Assembly: GCA_963663265.2 (NCBI GenBank)
Contig: CAXXXM010000001.1
Location: forward strand, 1,178,001 to 1,242,000
Source: JAEXOD01 sp963663265
GTDB taxonomy: Bacteria; Bacteroidota; Ignavibacteria; Ignavibacteriales; Melioribacteraceae
DNA length: 64,000 bases
Direction: 5' to 3'
Shown: positions 9,107-18,471 of the stretch, in pieces
Numbering within the stretch: the stretch's first letter is position 1
How the letters are laid out: every line of letters begins with the position of its first letter
Translations under genes and position numbers: made by a program
The notes under the pieces: model-generated
What the model was told of the DNA's origin: nothing
Databases searched by the model: none
What the model saw: the letters and a program-made list of their open reading frames with translations, nothing else

Positions 9107-11824
9107 ATGAGCAGTTTAAACACAGAGCAAAAACCAGAACAGATTAATTCCAAATGGTTTACGGACGAAATTGATGTACTATTTTCTAAACTCTCTACAT
9201 CAAGGCTTGGTTTAAATGAAAATGACGCAAAAAAAATCTCTATCAAACATGGTAAAAACATTATCCACGACGGGGTAAAAGAATCTATATTCAAATTATT
9301 GTTGGAACAGTTTAAGAATTTATTGATAGTGATTTTAATTATTGCAGCAGGAATATCTGCATTGATAGATCAGCCTGTTGAAGCATTAGCAATAATAATA
9401 ATAGTCCTTTTAGCGGGTGTTTTAGGATTTGTTCAAGAATATCAAGCTGAAAAAGCAATTGACTCATTAAAGAAAATGGCAGCTCATACAGCTACAGTTA
9501 TACGAAATGGAATTGAGCGAGTAATACCAGCTGAAGATTTAGTACAAGGCGATGTTGTATTTATTAAAGCTGGAGATCAAATACCGGCTGATTTACGTTT
9601 AATAGAAGTAATAAATTTAAAGACTGATGAGGCATCTCTGACAGGAGAGTCGACTGCTGTTAATAAACATGCTAAAAGCATTAATACAAACAAAATTCCA
9701 ATTGGCGACCAAAAAAACATGGTATTCATGGGGACTAATGTTACCTATGGAAAAGGAGTTGGAGTAGTTGTTGCTACTGGTATGAATACCGAATTTGGTA
9801 AAATTGCAATGTTACTGAGAGATACCGAAAATAGAAAAACTCCTTTACAAAACAACCTAAACAGTCTTGGTAAAAAAATTGGAATTTATGCTATAATTAT
9901 TGCAATAATTATGAGTGTATTAGGATTTTTCCAAGGGTACCCAATTTTAAGTATGGTTATATGGGGTGTAGCCGTTGCTGTTGCAATTATACCGGAAGCC
10001 TTACCGGCAGTTGTTACAATTAGTATTGCCCTTGGAGTTAGACGAATGGTAAAGAAAAAGGCTTTAATTAGAAAATTACCCGCTGTTGAAACACTTGGTG
10101 CTACAAATATTATCTGTACTGATAAAACAGGAACTTTAACTCAAGATGAAATGACTGCTCGTCTATTTTATATAAATAATAACGTTTATGAAATATCTGG
10201 AGCAGGGTATTCTCCAAATGGAACATTTTCATCAAAAGGGTCAGATGTAGAACCTGAGAAAGAAATAAATCTAAAATTTGTTTTAGAATTAGGAGCCTTG
10301 TGTTGCGATACAACGTTGCACAAATATGACGATGGATATAAAATAGTCGGCGATCCAACTGAAGGCTCTATTGTTGTGGCAGCAGCAAAGGCTGGTGTGG
10401 ATTTATCAAAACACAAACAAAGTGACTTTAATCGTATATATGAAATACCATTTTCATCCGAAACTAAAAGGATGACAACTGTAAACTTATTTAATGGCGA
10501 AAAGAAATACGTTATATCCAAGGGTGCTTTAGAGGTTATTTTAAAATCTTGCAAATTGTTTTTAATTAAGGATGAAATAATTGAATTAAATGAATCCTTG
10601 AGAAAAGATATACTAAAAGTGGCTAATGATATGGGTGAAAAAGCCTTACGAGTTTTAGCAATAGCTTTTAAGCCTCATTTTGAAGATAACTACAATAATA
10701 TTGAAAATAATTTAATTTTTGGTGGATTAATTGGAATGATTGATCCTCCAAGACCCGAAGTTAAATTAGCAATTAAAAAATGTGAGTCTGCTGGAATCAA
10801 ACCAATAATGATTACCGGCGATAATGAAGTAACTGCTGTTGCTATTGCAAAAGAATTGGGAATTATGAAGTATGGGAAGTCTATTTCCGGTAATGAATTA
10901 GAGGATTTAAATGAAGAGGAATTTGATAAAGTTGTAGAACATACCGATGTATATGCAAGAATATCTCCATCGCATAAACTGAAAATTGTAAATGCTTTAA
11001 TGAAAAAAGGGAATATTGTGGCAATGACAGGGGATGGGGTCAATGATGCTCCAGCTCTAAAAAAAGCAGATATTGGTGTAGCAATGGGCATTAAAGGTAC
11101 TGACGTTAGTAGAGATGCTGCTGATATGATTTTAACTGATGATAATTTTGCTTCAATAGTATCAGCTGTTGAGGAAGGGAGAAGTATATTTCAAAATATC
11201 AGGAAATATTTAGTCTATTTATTAGGGGGTAATTTTGGAACTGTAATTGGAATGATGTTAGCTTTAGCTTTTACATTGCCAATTCCTCTTAAAGCAGTTC
11301 AAATTCTTTTTATAAATTTTCTAATGGATGGACTTATTGCAATTGCATTAGGAGTAGAGCCAACTGAACTTGGCTTAATGAAAAATAAACCACGAAATGT
11401 TAAAGAAGGTATACTTAATAAAGATGCTCTTAAGTTTATTGCTTTGGTAGGTGTTTTAATTGGGTTAATAACAATGGGAGTTTTTTCTTATGCGTTAAAT
11501 ATTGGTTTGTCAGACGAAAAAGCAGAGACTTTATTTTTTGCAACTTTGATATTTTCGCGATTGTTTAATGGTTTAAGTTGTAGGTCGTTAGTCAATCCAT
11601 CGATGAGCATGAATCCATTTAATAACATTCCGTTGTTAAGTAGTATTTTAATATCTGTATTATTTACTTATGCAGTAATTAGTTTTGAGATATTTAGAGA
11701 GGCTTTTCATACCGTAAAATTAACTGGTGTTGAATGGTTGTTGGCAATTGGTTGTTCTATAATAGTATTAATTAGTACTGAAATATATAAATATATTAAG
11801 AAAATAAAAACGGTTACTGATTAA
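9107..11824 (+). CDS. Cation-translocating P-type ATPase (P2A-like, probably Ca2+)
   Basis: 905 residues, the usual length for P2-type pumps. In order: an N-terminal cation-ATPase domain, an actuator domain with TGES at 179-182, the M4 motif PEALP at 296-300, the phosphorylation motif DKTGT with Asp339, a nucleotide-binding domain, the hinge TGDGVNDAP at 641-649, and six C-terminal membrane helices. M6 contains NFLMDGLIAIALG, keeping the N and D that bind Ca2+ in SERCA-like pumps. It would export Ca2+, possibly another divalent cation or Na+, across the inner membrane. The ribosome-binding site is weak. It is monocistronic; the last codons run into a terminator hairpin. Confidence 0.92.
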   Translation: MSSLNTEQKPEQINSKWFTDEIDVLFSKLSTSRLGLNENDAKKISIKHGKNIIHDGVKESIFKLLLEQFKNLLIVILIIAAGISALIDQPVEALAIIIIVLLAGVLGFVQEYQAEKAIDSLKKMAAHTATVIRNGIERVIPAEDLVQGDVVFIKAGDQIPADLRLIEVINLKTDEASLTGESTAVNKHAKSINTNKIPIGDQKNMVFMGTNVTYGKGVGVVVATGMNTEFGKIAMLLRDTENRKTPLQNNLNSLGKKIGIYAIIIAIIMSVLGFFQGYPILSMVIWGVAVAVAIIPEALPAVVTISIALGVRRMVKKKALIRKLPAVETLGATNIICTDKTGTLTQDEMTARLFYINNNVYEISGAGYSPNGTFSSKGSDVEPEKEINLKFVLELGALCCDTTLHKYDDGYKIVGDPTEGSIVVAAAKAGVDLSKHKQSDFNRIYEIPFSSETKRMTTVNLFNGEKKYVISKGALEVILKSCKLFLIKDEIIELNESLRKDILKVANDMGEKALRVLAIAFKPHFEDNYNNIENNLIFGGLIGMIDPPRPEVKLAIKKCESAGIKPIMITGDNEVTAVAIAKELGIMKYGKSISGNELEDLNEEEFDKVVEHTDVYARISPSHKLKIVNALMKKGNIVAMTGDGVNDAPALKKADIGVAMGIKGTDVSRDAADMILTDDNFASIVSAVEEGRSIFQNIRKYLVYLLGGNFGTVIGMMLALAFTLPIPLKAVQILFINFLMDGLIAIALGVEPTELGLMKNKPRNVKEGILNKDALKFIALVGVLIGLITMGVFSYALNIGLSDEKAETLFFATLIFSRLFNGLSCRSLVNPSMSMNPFNNIPLLSSILISVLFTYAVISFEIFREAFHTVKLTGVEWLLAIGCSIIVLISTEIYKYIKKIKTVTD

Positions 11825-11836
11825 ACAGTAACCGTT
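11801..11836 (-). terminator. Intrinsic terminator overlapping the ATPase stop codon
   Basis: AACGGTTACTG (11809-11819) pairs perfectly with CAGTAACCGTT (11826-11836). The 6-base loop (11820-11825) contains the ATPase stop codon. Read on the minus strand the stem is followed by a T-rich run (11808-11801), so it is a strong terminator for the peptidase gene ending at 11846. It has little T-run on the plus strand. Confidence 0.8.
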
Positions 11837-11845
11837 CTGTTATAA

Positions 11846-14227
11846 CTACTTAATAAATAAACTTTTAATTGTTTTTGAAGTCATCTTTCCGCTGTTCGAA
11901 TCTCTAAATGAAAAATTAATAAAGACATGACCACTTGCAACACTATTAAATGTAATAGTTTCATTATATTGTCCTTTAATAACTTCTCCATTTTTAATAA
12001 CATCTAATAATTGACCCAACTCGTTATACAGCTGAATTTGTAAATACCCATTTGATGGAATGGAGTAAGAAATTGTTGTAGAAGGATTGAATGGGTTTGG
12101 ATAGTTTTGATTAACAACAAAATTGTCAAAAATACCAATATCTTCTGAATTAACATCAGTTGTAGAATCAGTTCTAACCCATTTGATTGCATCATAAATA
12201 ATTGCTGTACCTGCAGAATCGGAAGCATTCCCTAAATAAACATAACTTGTATCTCCTTGTGCAAAATTAAATACACCAAGAGAAACCCATTGTGAAGTGT
12301 AAATAGACTGATTTAAATTAACTACTTTAACTCCATCAAGCGTATGAATTTTATAAATAGCATTTTTACAAGTATTGTAACTATCAGGGATGTAAACTTG
12401 AACATCGTATAATCCAGTTTCAGGAAGTTTTGGTTTCCAAGTTGCATATACTAAATCTGTATCCATTGTAGCATTAGTTTCAGTATACCAGAAATGGTTT
12501 TTATATCCTCCAGTTCTTCTGTCATACCAATTCATCATTGTAGCTGGAGTTCTGTTATGTAAGTAAAATCCTGTTGTGTATTGTCTATCGTCAACTAAAG
12601 TATCTTCTGGAGTAGTATCATAATTTTTCGAAGTTTTAATACACCATGCTACTAAATTTAAATTTTCAAATCCATTATTGTATCCGGGCCAATCGTATCT
12701 TGCATATTGACCATCATAACTTGGATATCCGGGAGTATTTTTATTGCCGTATGGATCATGGAAAATTAGAGTATGGGTTTCAGCTCCAATACCATGTGCA
12801 ATAAGTAAATGTCCAGACGAAGTTATTAAAACACACATTGTGTAAGGGCGTGATGCGTTAATTTCAGTCAAGGCTTCAGTGATAGCAGGACTTTCAGATT
12901 GTGTTGCAGCTAAACCATGATATCTATAATAATCAGCCATGCGAGAGTAAGGGCTACCGGTTGACCACATAAACCCATAACCGCCCCAAGATTCATTACC
13001 ATCACCATCAGGATCCATATATGAATACTCAATTTGGCGATAGCGGTATTTTTCACAAACATAACGTCCATAATAATTGTAATGCTGGTAAGGAGAAGGG
13101 CATACAACTAACCATGGAGGTAATATTCCGTAATAAGCTAAAACCATTGCAGCAGCAGATGGGGCACATGAACCATGTCCGTAATGCCACGATGGAGTAT
13201 CATATACTTGGTGTACGTATGGAATGCTTAATGAGTTTACGTTTTTGCTTTCTACTAAATATTCAACTTTGCGAGTGTTAAGCTCAGATGGAATTTTAGT
13301 TTCTAATATATTTTTAGATGATAAATCTACTTGATATATAAATGATTTGTTTACAGCAGAATACACAATTTTTGAATCATTATCAACAAACTGAGGGTCA
13401 ATTTCAAATAAATTATCTGTTGAAGTTATTTTAGATATAACATTGGTTGAATAATCGTAAGTGTATATATCTGAATTAATTAGGCTATCTTTTTCAACCT
13501 TATTATTATAGAATGTTATTATGTTATTATATTCAGCCCATTTAGGTGAAATTCCCATTCCAATTTCTTTTGTAATTCCTTTGTTTATATCATAAACGAA
13601 CATAATTCCACTAAGAGATTGGTATAATAACAAGTTTGAACTGTAATTAAACTTTGGATTAAAATAACCAAACTTACTGTCTGTAATTTTTATTCGTTCA
13701 TTTGTTTGCAAGTTTAATAAAAACAACTGATCTTCGCCATCATTAAATGCAATGAATAAATTGTTATTAGAAAGGGGAGTTAAATTAGAATAATAACCTA
13801 AATCATATTTTTTTACTATACCATCTTGTACATAGTTTAATATGTTGTCGTCAGTATAAACAAAAGAGCCGTTCTCATTCAGCATTACCTGTCCATATTT
13901 ATTTGAAGGCTCAGCTAATGTATATTCTTTGTTTTGATTAACATCAAAAATATAAGGAATTTGCAAACCATTTTCAGATACTTTTTTATATCCAATCAGG
14001 TTGCTTTTTTTTGAAAAAGAGTAATTATAACCAATACCAAGTCCAGAAATTATTGTATTAGTTGATTTTGAATTGTTGTAAATAATTAATGCATCTCTTT
14101 TGTAGTTTGAAAAAATAAAATTATCATTGTTCTTTGATGGAGAATAAATGTTTATATCCTCTTCAGCATTAATGGTAGATATAACCATTAAAAAATAAAA
14201 CATTAACCCAATAGTTCGCTTAAACAT
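11846..14227 (-). CDS. Secreted C39-like cysteine peptidase with golvesin-like domain and T9SS sorting domain
   Basis: 793 residues with a signal peptide ending near INAEED. Residues ~25-320 look like a beta-propeller (PD40/TolB-like repeats). A papain-like Peptidase_C39_2 domain spans ~335-530, with the nucleophile region GSCAPSAAAMVLAYYG (Cys354), GHLLIAHGIG (His473 or His478) and HDPYGN (Asp491) as probable catalytic residues. Residues ~543-690 resemble the golvesin/Xly carbohydrate-binding fold. From ~703 there is a type A T9SS sorting domain starting at NYPNPFNPSTT. It is likely exported and cell-attached, cleaving peptides or wall material. It is 18 bp downstream of the serine hydrolase gene, with AAGGAT before its ATG, so the two form an operon. 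Confidence 0.82.
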   Translation of the reverse strand: MFKRTIGLMFYFLMVISTINAEEDINIYSPSKNNDNFIFSNYKRDALIIYNNSKSTNTIISGLGIGYNYSFSKKSNLIGYKKVSENGLQIPYIFDVNQNKEYTLAEPSNKYGQVMLNENGSFVYTDDNILNYVQDGIVKKYDLGYYSNLTPLSNNNLFIAFNDGEDQLFLLNLQTNERIKITDSKFGYFNPKFNYSSNLLLYQSLSGIMFVYDINKGITKEIGMGISPKWAEYNNIITFYNNKVEKDSLINSDIYTYDYSTNVISKITSTDNLFEIDPQFVDNDSKIVYSAVNKSFIYQVDLSSKNILETKIPSELNTRKVEYLVESKNVNSLSIPYVHQVYDTPSWHYGHGSCAPSAAAMVLAYYGILPPWLVVCPSPYQHYNYYGRYVCEKYRYRQIEYSYMDPDGDGNESWGGYGFMWSTGSPYSRMADYYRYHGLAATQSESPAITEALTEINASRPYTMCVLITSSGHLLIAHGIGAETHTLIFHDPYGNKNTPGYPSYDGQYARYDWPGYNNGFENLNLVAWCIKTSKNYDTTPEDTLVDDRQYTTGFYLHNRTPATMMNWYDRRTGGYKNHFWYTETNATMDTDLVYATWKPKLPETGLYDVQVYIPDSYNTCKNAIYKIHTLDGVKVVNLNQSIYTSQWVSLGVFNFAQGDTSYVYLGNASDSAGTAIIYDAIKWVRTDSTTDVNSEDIGIFDNFVVNQNYPNPFNPSTTISYSIPSNGYLQIQLYNELGQLLDVIKNGEVIKGQYNETITFNSVASGHVFINFSFRDSNSGKMTSKTIKSLFIK

Positions 14228-14245
14228 AAAATGCTATCCTTAAAA

Positions 14246-16264
14246 TTAGTTCATAAAATAATCAAATATTCTTTTAAATAATTCAACTTTAACGTCTTTT
14301 TCATTAATAGTTTCAATAGGGAATGATAAATAAACTATTTTACCTTTACCTAACAATGCAGAAATTCCTGCCTTTCCACCATTTTCAAATTCTAAGATTG
14401 TTTCCGCATTATTTACAGGAGCAATAACATCAGAAGTTTTTGTAATAAAAATTGATTGTTCGGTTCCAAAAGAGAATTTTAATCCATCAAATTTAGAGTC
14501 TTTTAATCCTAATATATTATGGCAATTAGAGTTATCTTTTATATACTTGCTGTTAAATAATTCACTAAAAATTTTATTGAATTTTACTCCTGATTCTGTA
14601 CGTCCCAAAAACCAGCCAAATTCAGAACCAGAAACTAATAAATTTCCACCATTCAAAATATATTTTTGTAATTTGTTAACAAAAGATGAATCCTCAAAAA
14701 ATGGGAAGTATGAGTCTTCACTTGAGTATAATACAATGATTTGATAATCACTTAAATTTAAATTTTGTTTTGCATAATCTATTGCCGAACATTCAAAAGA
14801 AATACTTTCATGTAAGTTTGTATAAATTTCGCGAGCTGATAAGTTTAATGCTTTTTTTGCTGTAGATTCACCTTTACATGCATTAATTATTAGCACATTA
14901 GGATTATCTCCTCTAAATCCAAAAGTACTTGAAAAAGTACTTATATTTTCTTTTTTATTGTTTAATAATTTAACTTCATTAATTTTATTCTTTTCTATAT
15001 TTTCAATTAAAACATAGTTTGAATTTGAAGATAAGGAGTCGTAATAAGCAAACTTATCTGATGAATTAACAAATATATCAGTTTTATCAACTGATATGTA
15101 TTCATTATTTTTATTAATTATTACTTTACCTTTATTGCTATCAATCCCATAAAATTCAATAATTGGTTCAGTAGGTAAATTTTCAAGTTCCATAATAGTA
15201 TAATTATGTAATTGTTTCCTTAAATCAGAAACTACAGCACTATCATCAGGATATACTCTGTTAGTTAACAAAACAACAAAAAGTTTCCTAATAGGATCAA
15301 TCCAAACTGAAGTGCCAGTATAACCTGTATGTCCGTAAGAAACTGGAGAGAAAAGAGTGCCGGCAGACGATGTCAAGAAACCATTTGTATCCCATCCTAA
15401 AGCTCTTGAACTCTTTGGTTCCCATTGTTTTGTAAATAATTCAACTGTTTCAGAACTAAAAATTTTTACATCTCTATAAGTGCCTTTATTTAACATCATT
15501 TGACATATAATGCCTAAATCAGTTGTATTTGAAAACAGACCGGCATTTCCAGATAACCCTTTTAACATGTGGGCTAATGGATCATGAACTTCACCTTTTA
15601 GATTTGGAGTAGTTGAAATACAATTTTGTTTTACAGTATTATCGGGAATAAAATAAGTATGAGTTAAATTTAATGGTTCTATTATACTCTTTTTATAAAA
15701 CTCATACATTGTTGTTCCAGTTATCGATTCAACAACATTCATTAATGTGATAAAATTTAAACAACTATATATAGTTTGAGAACCGGTTGTATAAGCCTTT
15801 TTTATATTAAAAATAGAATCTAAAACGGCTTGTCTTTCCATATTTTTTTCTTTTGGAGTATAATAAGAAGGCAAACCTGAATTATGAAGAAGGAGATTAA
15901 TAATCTTAATTGAATCCTTATCATTTGTTCCAAATTTGGTAATATATTTAGCAACAAAATCATTAATATTGATTTTGTTATCATCAACTAATTTCATAAC
16001 GCACAAAGTTGTTGCAAAAACTTTTGTTAAAGATGCTAAGTCGTATATACTATTAATAGTGACTTCAGTAGAGTATTTCTCATAAGTATCTGTACCAAAA
16101 GCTTTTTGAAATAGTGTTTCCTTATCATTTCCTATAATAACATTGGCGTTTGGTGTAGTGTGGTTTGAGATTGAATTTGTAACTAATTTGTCAATAAAGC
16201 TAAAAGACTGAGCGTAATAATTTGAAAAATAAAAGCATAAACATAGAATCATACAAAATTTCAT
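14246..16264 (-). CDS. Secreted beta-lactamase-fold serine hydrolase with C-terminal glutamine-amidotransferase-like domain
   Basis: 672 residues with a signal peptide ending near SNYYAQ. The beta-lactamase/esterase domain (~25-360) has the S-x-x-K motif SLTK (Ser78, Lys81), YSC at 166-168 where relatives have YSN or YSD, and a GHTG motif matching the KTG/HTG box. Residues ~452-672 carry a Rossmann-like domain resembling class I amidotransferase or DUF4350 folds (VLIINACKGES, NGGNLLVSGSEFGW), without an obvious Cys nucleophile. It could be a D-amino-acid peptidase, esterase or wall-modifying transpeptidase. AGAGGA precedes the ATG. It is first in a two-gene operon with the C39-like peptidase, which suggests an extracellular degradation role. 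Confidence 0.8.
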   Translation of the reverse strand: MKFCMILCLCFYFSNYYAQSFSFIDKLVTNSISNHTTPNANVIIGNDKETLFQKAFGTDTYEKYSTEVTINSIYDLASLTKVFATTLCVMKLVDDNKININDFVAKYITKFGTNDKDSIKIINLLLHNSGLPSYYTPKEKNMERQAVLDSIFNIKKAYTTGSQTIYSCLNFITLMNVVESITGTTMYEFYKKSIIEPLNLTHTYFIPDNTVKQNCISTTPNLKGEVHDPLAHMLKGLSGNAGLFSNTTDLGIICQMMLNKGTYRDVKIFSSETVELFTKQWEPKSSRALGWDTNGFLTSSAGTLFSPVSYGHTGYTGTSVWIDPIRKLFVVLLTNRVYPDDSAVVSDLRKQLHNYTIMELENLPTEPIIEFYGIDSNKGKVIINKNNEYISVDKTDIFVNSSDKFAYYDSLSSNSNYVLIENIEKNKINEVKLLNNKKENISTFSSTFGFRGDNPNVLIINACKGESTAKKALNLSAREIYTNLHESISFECSAIDYAKQNLNLSDYQIIVLYSSEDSYFPFFEDSSFVNKLQKYILNGGNLLVSGSEFGWFLGRTESGVKFNKIFSELFNSKYIKDNSNCHNILGLKDSKFDGLKFSFGTEQSIFITKTSDVIAPVNNAETILEFENGGKAGISALLGKGKIVYLSFPIETINEKDVKVELFKRIFDYFMN

Positions 16265-16441
16265 AACGTTCCTCTAATTTAATTAATATCCATAATTTAC
16301 CTTAATTAATGGTATTAAAATAAGGATAATTTCGTAATAATGAAAAAAAAATCAAAAACTATATGGTTTTTTAAAAAAAAATCCTTAATTTAAAGAGATT
16401 TATTTTTACACAATAAACAATCAATAATAAGGAGTAATGTA

Positions 16442-18316
16442 ATGAAAAAGTTAGTTACAACTTTGGTGATGTTAGTAGCGGCAAGCACAATAATGTTTGC
16501 TCAAGCTGGCACATCAATAGCTACGTTCAATTCCGCTGAAAACCAAGCTTTGCCCGATTCAGTAAGACCATGGGCAACAGATCAAGGTTTAAGAAGTGTT
16601 TATGTTGCTGAAGATATTACCGCTAATGGTAAATATGAAGTTATGGCAACAGATTACTCAAACAGTGGAAGAATTCATATGTTTGAAATGAATGGTAATG
16701 TTCTTGAAATGATTTGGTCTTCTCCTTCTGATCCAAACGGTGGTAACCCAAATTCTACCCCTCGTTGGATTCGTTTTGGTGATTTTGATGGTGATGGAAA
16801 CAAAGAAGTTATTTATCCTCATGGACCAAGATATACTGGTTCAATCATGGTTTGGGAATGGGATCCAACAGCTCAATCATTTGGAACAGAACCAGCTATC
16901 GTATTACCTTATGATGCTTTTACAGCAGCAGGTGTAGGTGCAGTTCGTACAGATAGAGAAGCAGCTGGCGTTGATGATTATGATGGTGATGGAAAATCTG
17001 AATTAATAGTTGCTAACCAAGATGGTAAAGTATACATTTTGAGTGTTAGTGGTGATATCCCTGGATTTGCTACATGGCAGATTGAAGGTGGAGATCCTAC
17101 AACTACTCCAGAAAACCAATTCTCACCAAGTACTTCTTTGTGGGATGCTTGTTTAGCTGATATTAATGGTGATAACAAACCTGAAATCGTTAACCATTAT
17201 TGGAATTTTTATGGATTCTGGTCAATTGAACCTATGGGTGCTGATCAATATAGATATCCAACTCCAACAACAGATGGAAGAACTGATCATTATGCTGAAT
17301 ATACAAAATATTTAGCTGAAGATGCTACTGCTTATATGGGTATTTTCCCATGCGACGTTAATGGTGATAACAAAGATGAAATTTTTGGTATTACTTATGT
17401 TGGTACAGGTTCAACAATCAATTACTTCCCATTTTTAGTTAGTGCTCAACCATATAGTGATGGTGTTTATGGATGGGTTTCTTCACAAGCTACTGATAGC
17501 ATTACTTCAGGTTTCCTTGGAGAAGGTTTCTGGTCATTAGCTGGAAAAACTACTGGTTCACATTGGGGAGCTGGTGCTTTTGACTTTAACGGTGATGGTT
17601 GTGATGAATTACTTTTAGGTGGAGCTGCTGGTTATAACTTAGTTGGTTTACAGTATAAAGGCGGTTCAATTTATGAAGAAGAAAATTATGAAGCCAAAAT
17701 ATGGTATGAAGGTGATGCAGCAGTTTATACATCATTAGGTATTTATGATTCTGCCGGTGTTATTGATACTGTTAGAGGTGAAGGTGCATTCGTATCAAGA
17801 ATGTTTGCCGGAACAGATATGAACAACAATGGAATGAGAGAAGTATTATTAGGTTACCAAAGTGTTGCTGATTCTATTACTAAAAAATTCTATACATGGG
17901 ATGCTGAATCACAAGCTTTTGTTCCTGATTCAACTGTAAAAGTTTATAATCCTTATGCAATTAACTTAAGAGTTCTTGATATTGATCCTACTACAATGCT
18001 TGGTGTTAATGCACAAGATTTACAGATTGTAACTCCTGATGACTATACATTAAGTCAAAACTTCCCAAATCCATTTAACCCATCAACTACTATTAATTTC
18101 TCATTACCAGTTGACAAAAATGTTAGCTTAAAAGTATATGATGTATTAGGTAGTGAAATTAAAACATTGGTTAATAGTGATATGTCAAAAGGTTCATACC
18201 AAGTAACTTGGGATGGTACTAACAATTTCAACAAATCAGTTGCAAGTGGTACTTATATTACAGTATTAAAATATGGAAACTATACAAAATCTATCAAGAT
18301 GAGTTTAGTGAAATAA
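16442..18316 (+). CDS. Secreted FG-GAP/VCBS-repeat protein with T9SS sorting domain
   Basis: 624 residues. The signal peptide MKKLVTTLVMLVAASTIMFAQ is preceded by AAGGAG. Six calcium-loop-like repeats of the FG-GAP type are spaced along the chain near residues 113 (FDGDGNKE), 178 (YDGDGKSE), 240 (INGDNKPE), 305, 381 and 459, consistent with a beta-propeller. A type A T9SS sorting domain begins at ~536 (NFPNPFNPSTT) and ends in IKMSLVK. It should be exported and attached to the cell surface; the ligand is unknown. Codons look comparatively ordered (GGT, GAA, GCT rich), hinting at strong expression. A strong terminator follows, so it is a single-gene unit. Confidence 0.88.
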   Translation: MKKLVTTLVMLVAASTIMFAQAGTSIATFNSAENQALPDSVRPWATDQGLRSVYVAEDITANGKYEVMATDYSNSGRIHMFEMNGNVLEMIWSSPSDPNGGNPNSTPRWIRFGDFDGDGNKEVIYPHGPRYTGSIMVWEWDPTAQSFGTEPAIVLPYDAFTAAGVGAVRTDREAAGVDDYDGDGKSELIVANQDGKVYILSVSGDIPGFATWQIEGGDPTTTPENQFSPSTSLWDACLADINGDNKPEIVNHYWNFYGFWSIEPMGADQYRYPTPTTDGRTDHYAEYTKYLAEDATAYMGIFPCDVNGDNKDEIFGITYVGTGSTINYFPFLVSAQPYSDGVYGWVSSQATDSITSGFLGEGFWSLAGKTTGSHWGAGAFDFNGDGCDELLLGGAAGYNLVGLQYKGGSIYEEENYEAKIWYEGDAAVYTSLGIYDSAGVIDTVRGEGAFVSRMFAGTDMNNNGMREVLLGYQSVADSITKKFYTWDAESQAFVPDSTVKVYNPYAINLRVLDIDPTTMLGVNAQDLQIVTPDDYTLSQNFPNPFNPSTTINFSLPVDKNVSLKVYDVLGSEIKTLVNSDMSKGSYQVTWDGTNNFNKSVASGTYITVLKYGNYTKSIKMSLVK

Positions 18317-18331
18317 TTTGGAATACATATT

Positions 18332-18365
18332 AGCCGTGAATAATTTTATTCACGGCTTTTTTTTT
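18332..18365 (+). terminator. Strong Rho-independent terminator
   Basis: AGCCGTGAAT (18332-18341) pairs perfectly with ATTCACGGCT (18348-18357) around a short A/T loop, followed by nine T residues. It closes the FG-GAP gene. Confidence 0.92.
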
Positions 18366-18397
18366 GCTTAAAAATTATTCTATTTTTTAATTAAAAT

Positions 18398-18434
18398 GAC
18401 TTAAATCTATTTCCAATAATAATACTTTTAAGTC
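18398..18434 (+). promoter_or_regulatory. Inverted repeat upstream of the TonB receptor gene
   Basis: GACTTAAA (18398-18405) and TTTAAGTC (18427-18434) are perfect reverse complements with a 21-base spacer, 37 bp before the receptor ATG. It may be an operator or leader stem. No regulator gene is adjacent, so the role is only a suggestion. Confidence 0.3.
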
Positions 18435-18471
18435 CGATATATTTAATCACAAATGCTTCGGAGGAATAGTA

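Noticed and set aside
9096..9109. Mini-ORF (three codons) whose stop overlaps the ATPase ATG
   Set aside because: ATGGCTAAATAATG could be a coupled leader, but such short frames are expected by chance in A/T-rich DNA and nothing else supports it.
10186..11091. Minus-strand open frames inside the P-type ATPase
   Set aside because: They lie opposite conserved ATPase motifs and show no family similarity; chance frames on the complement of a long gene.
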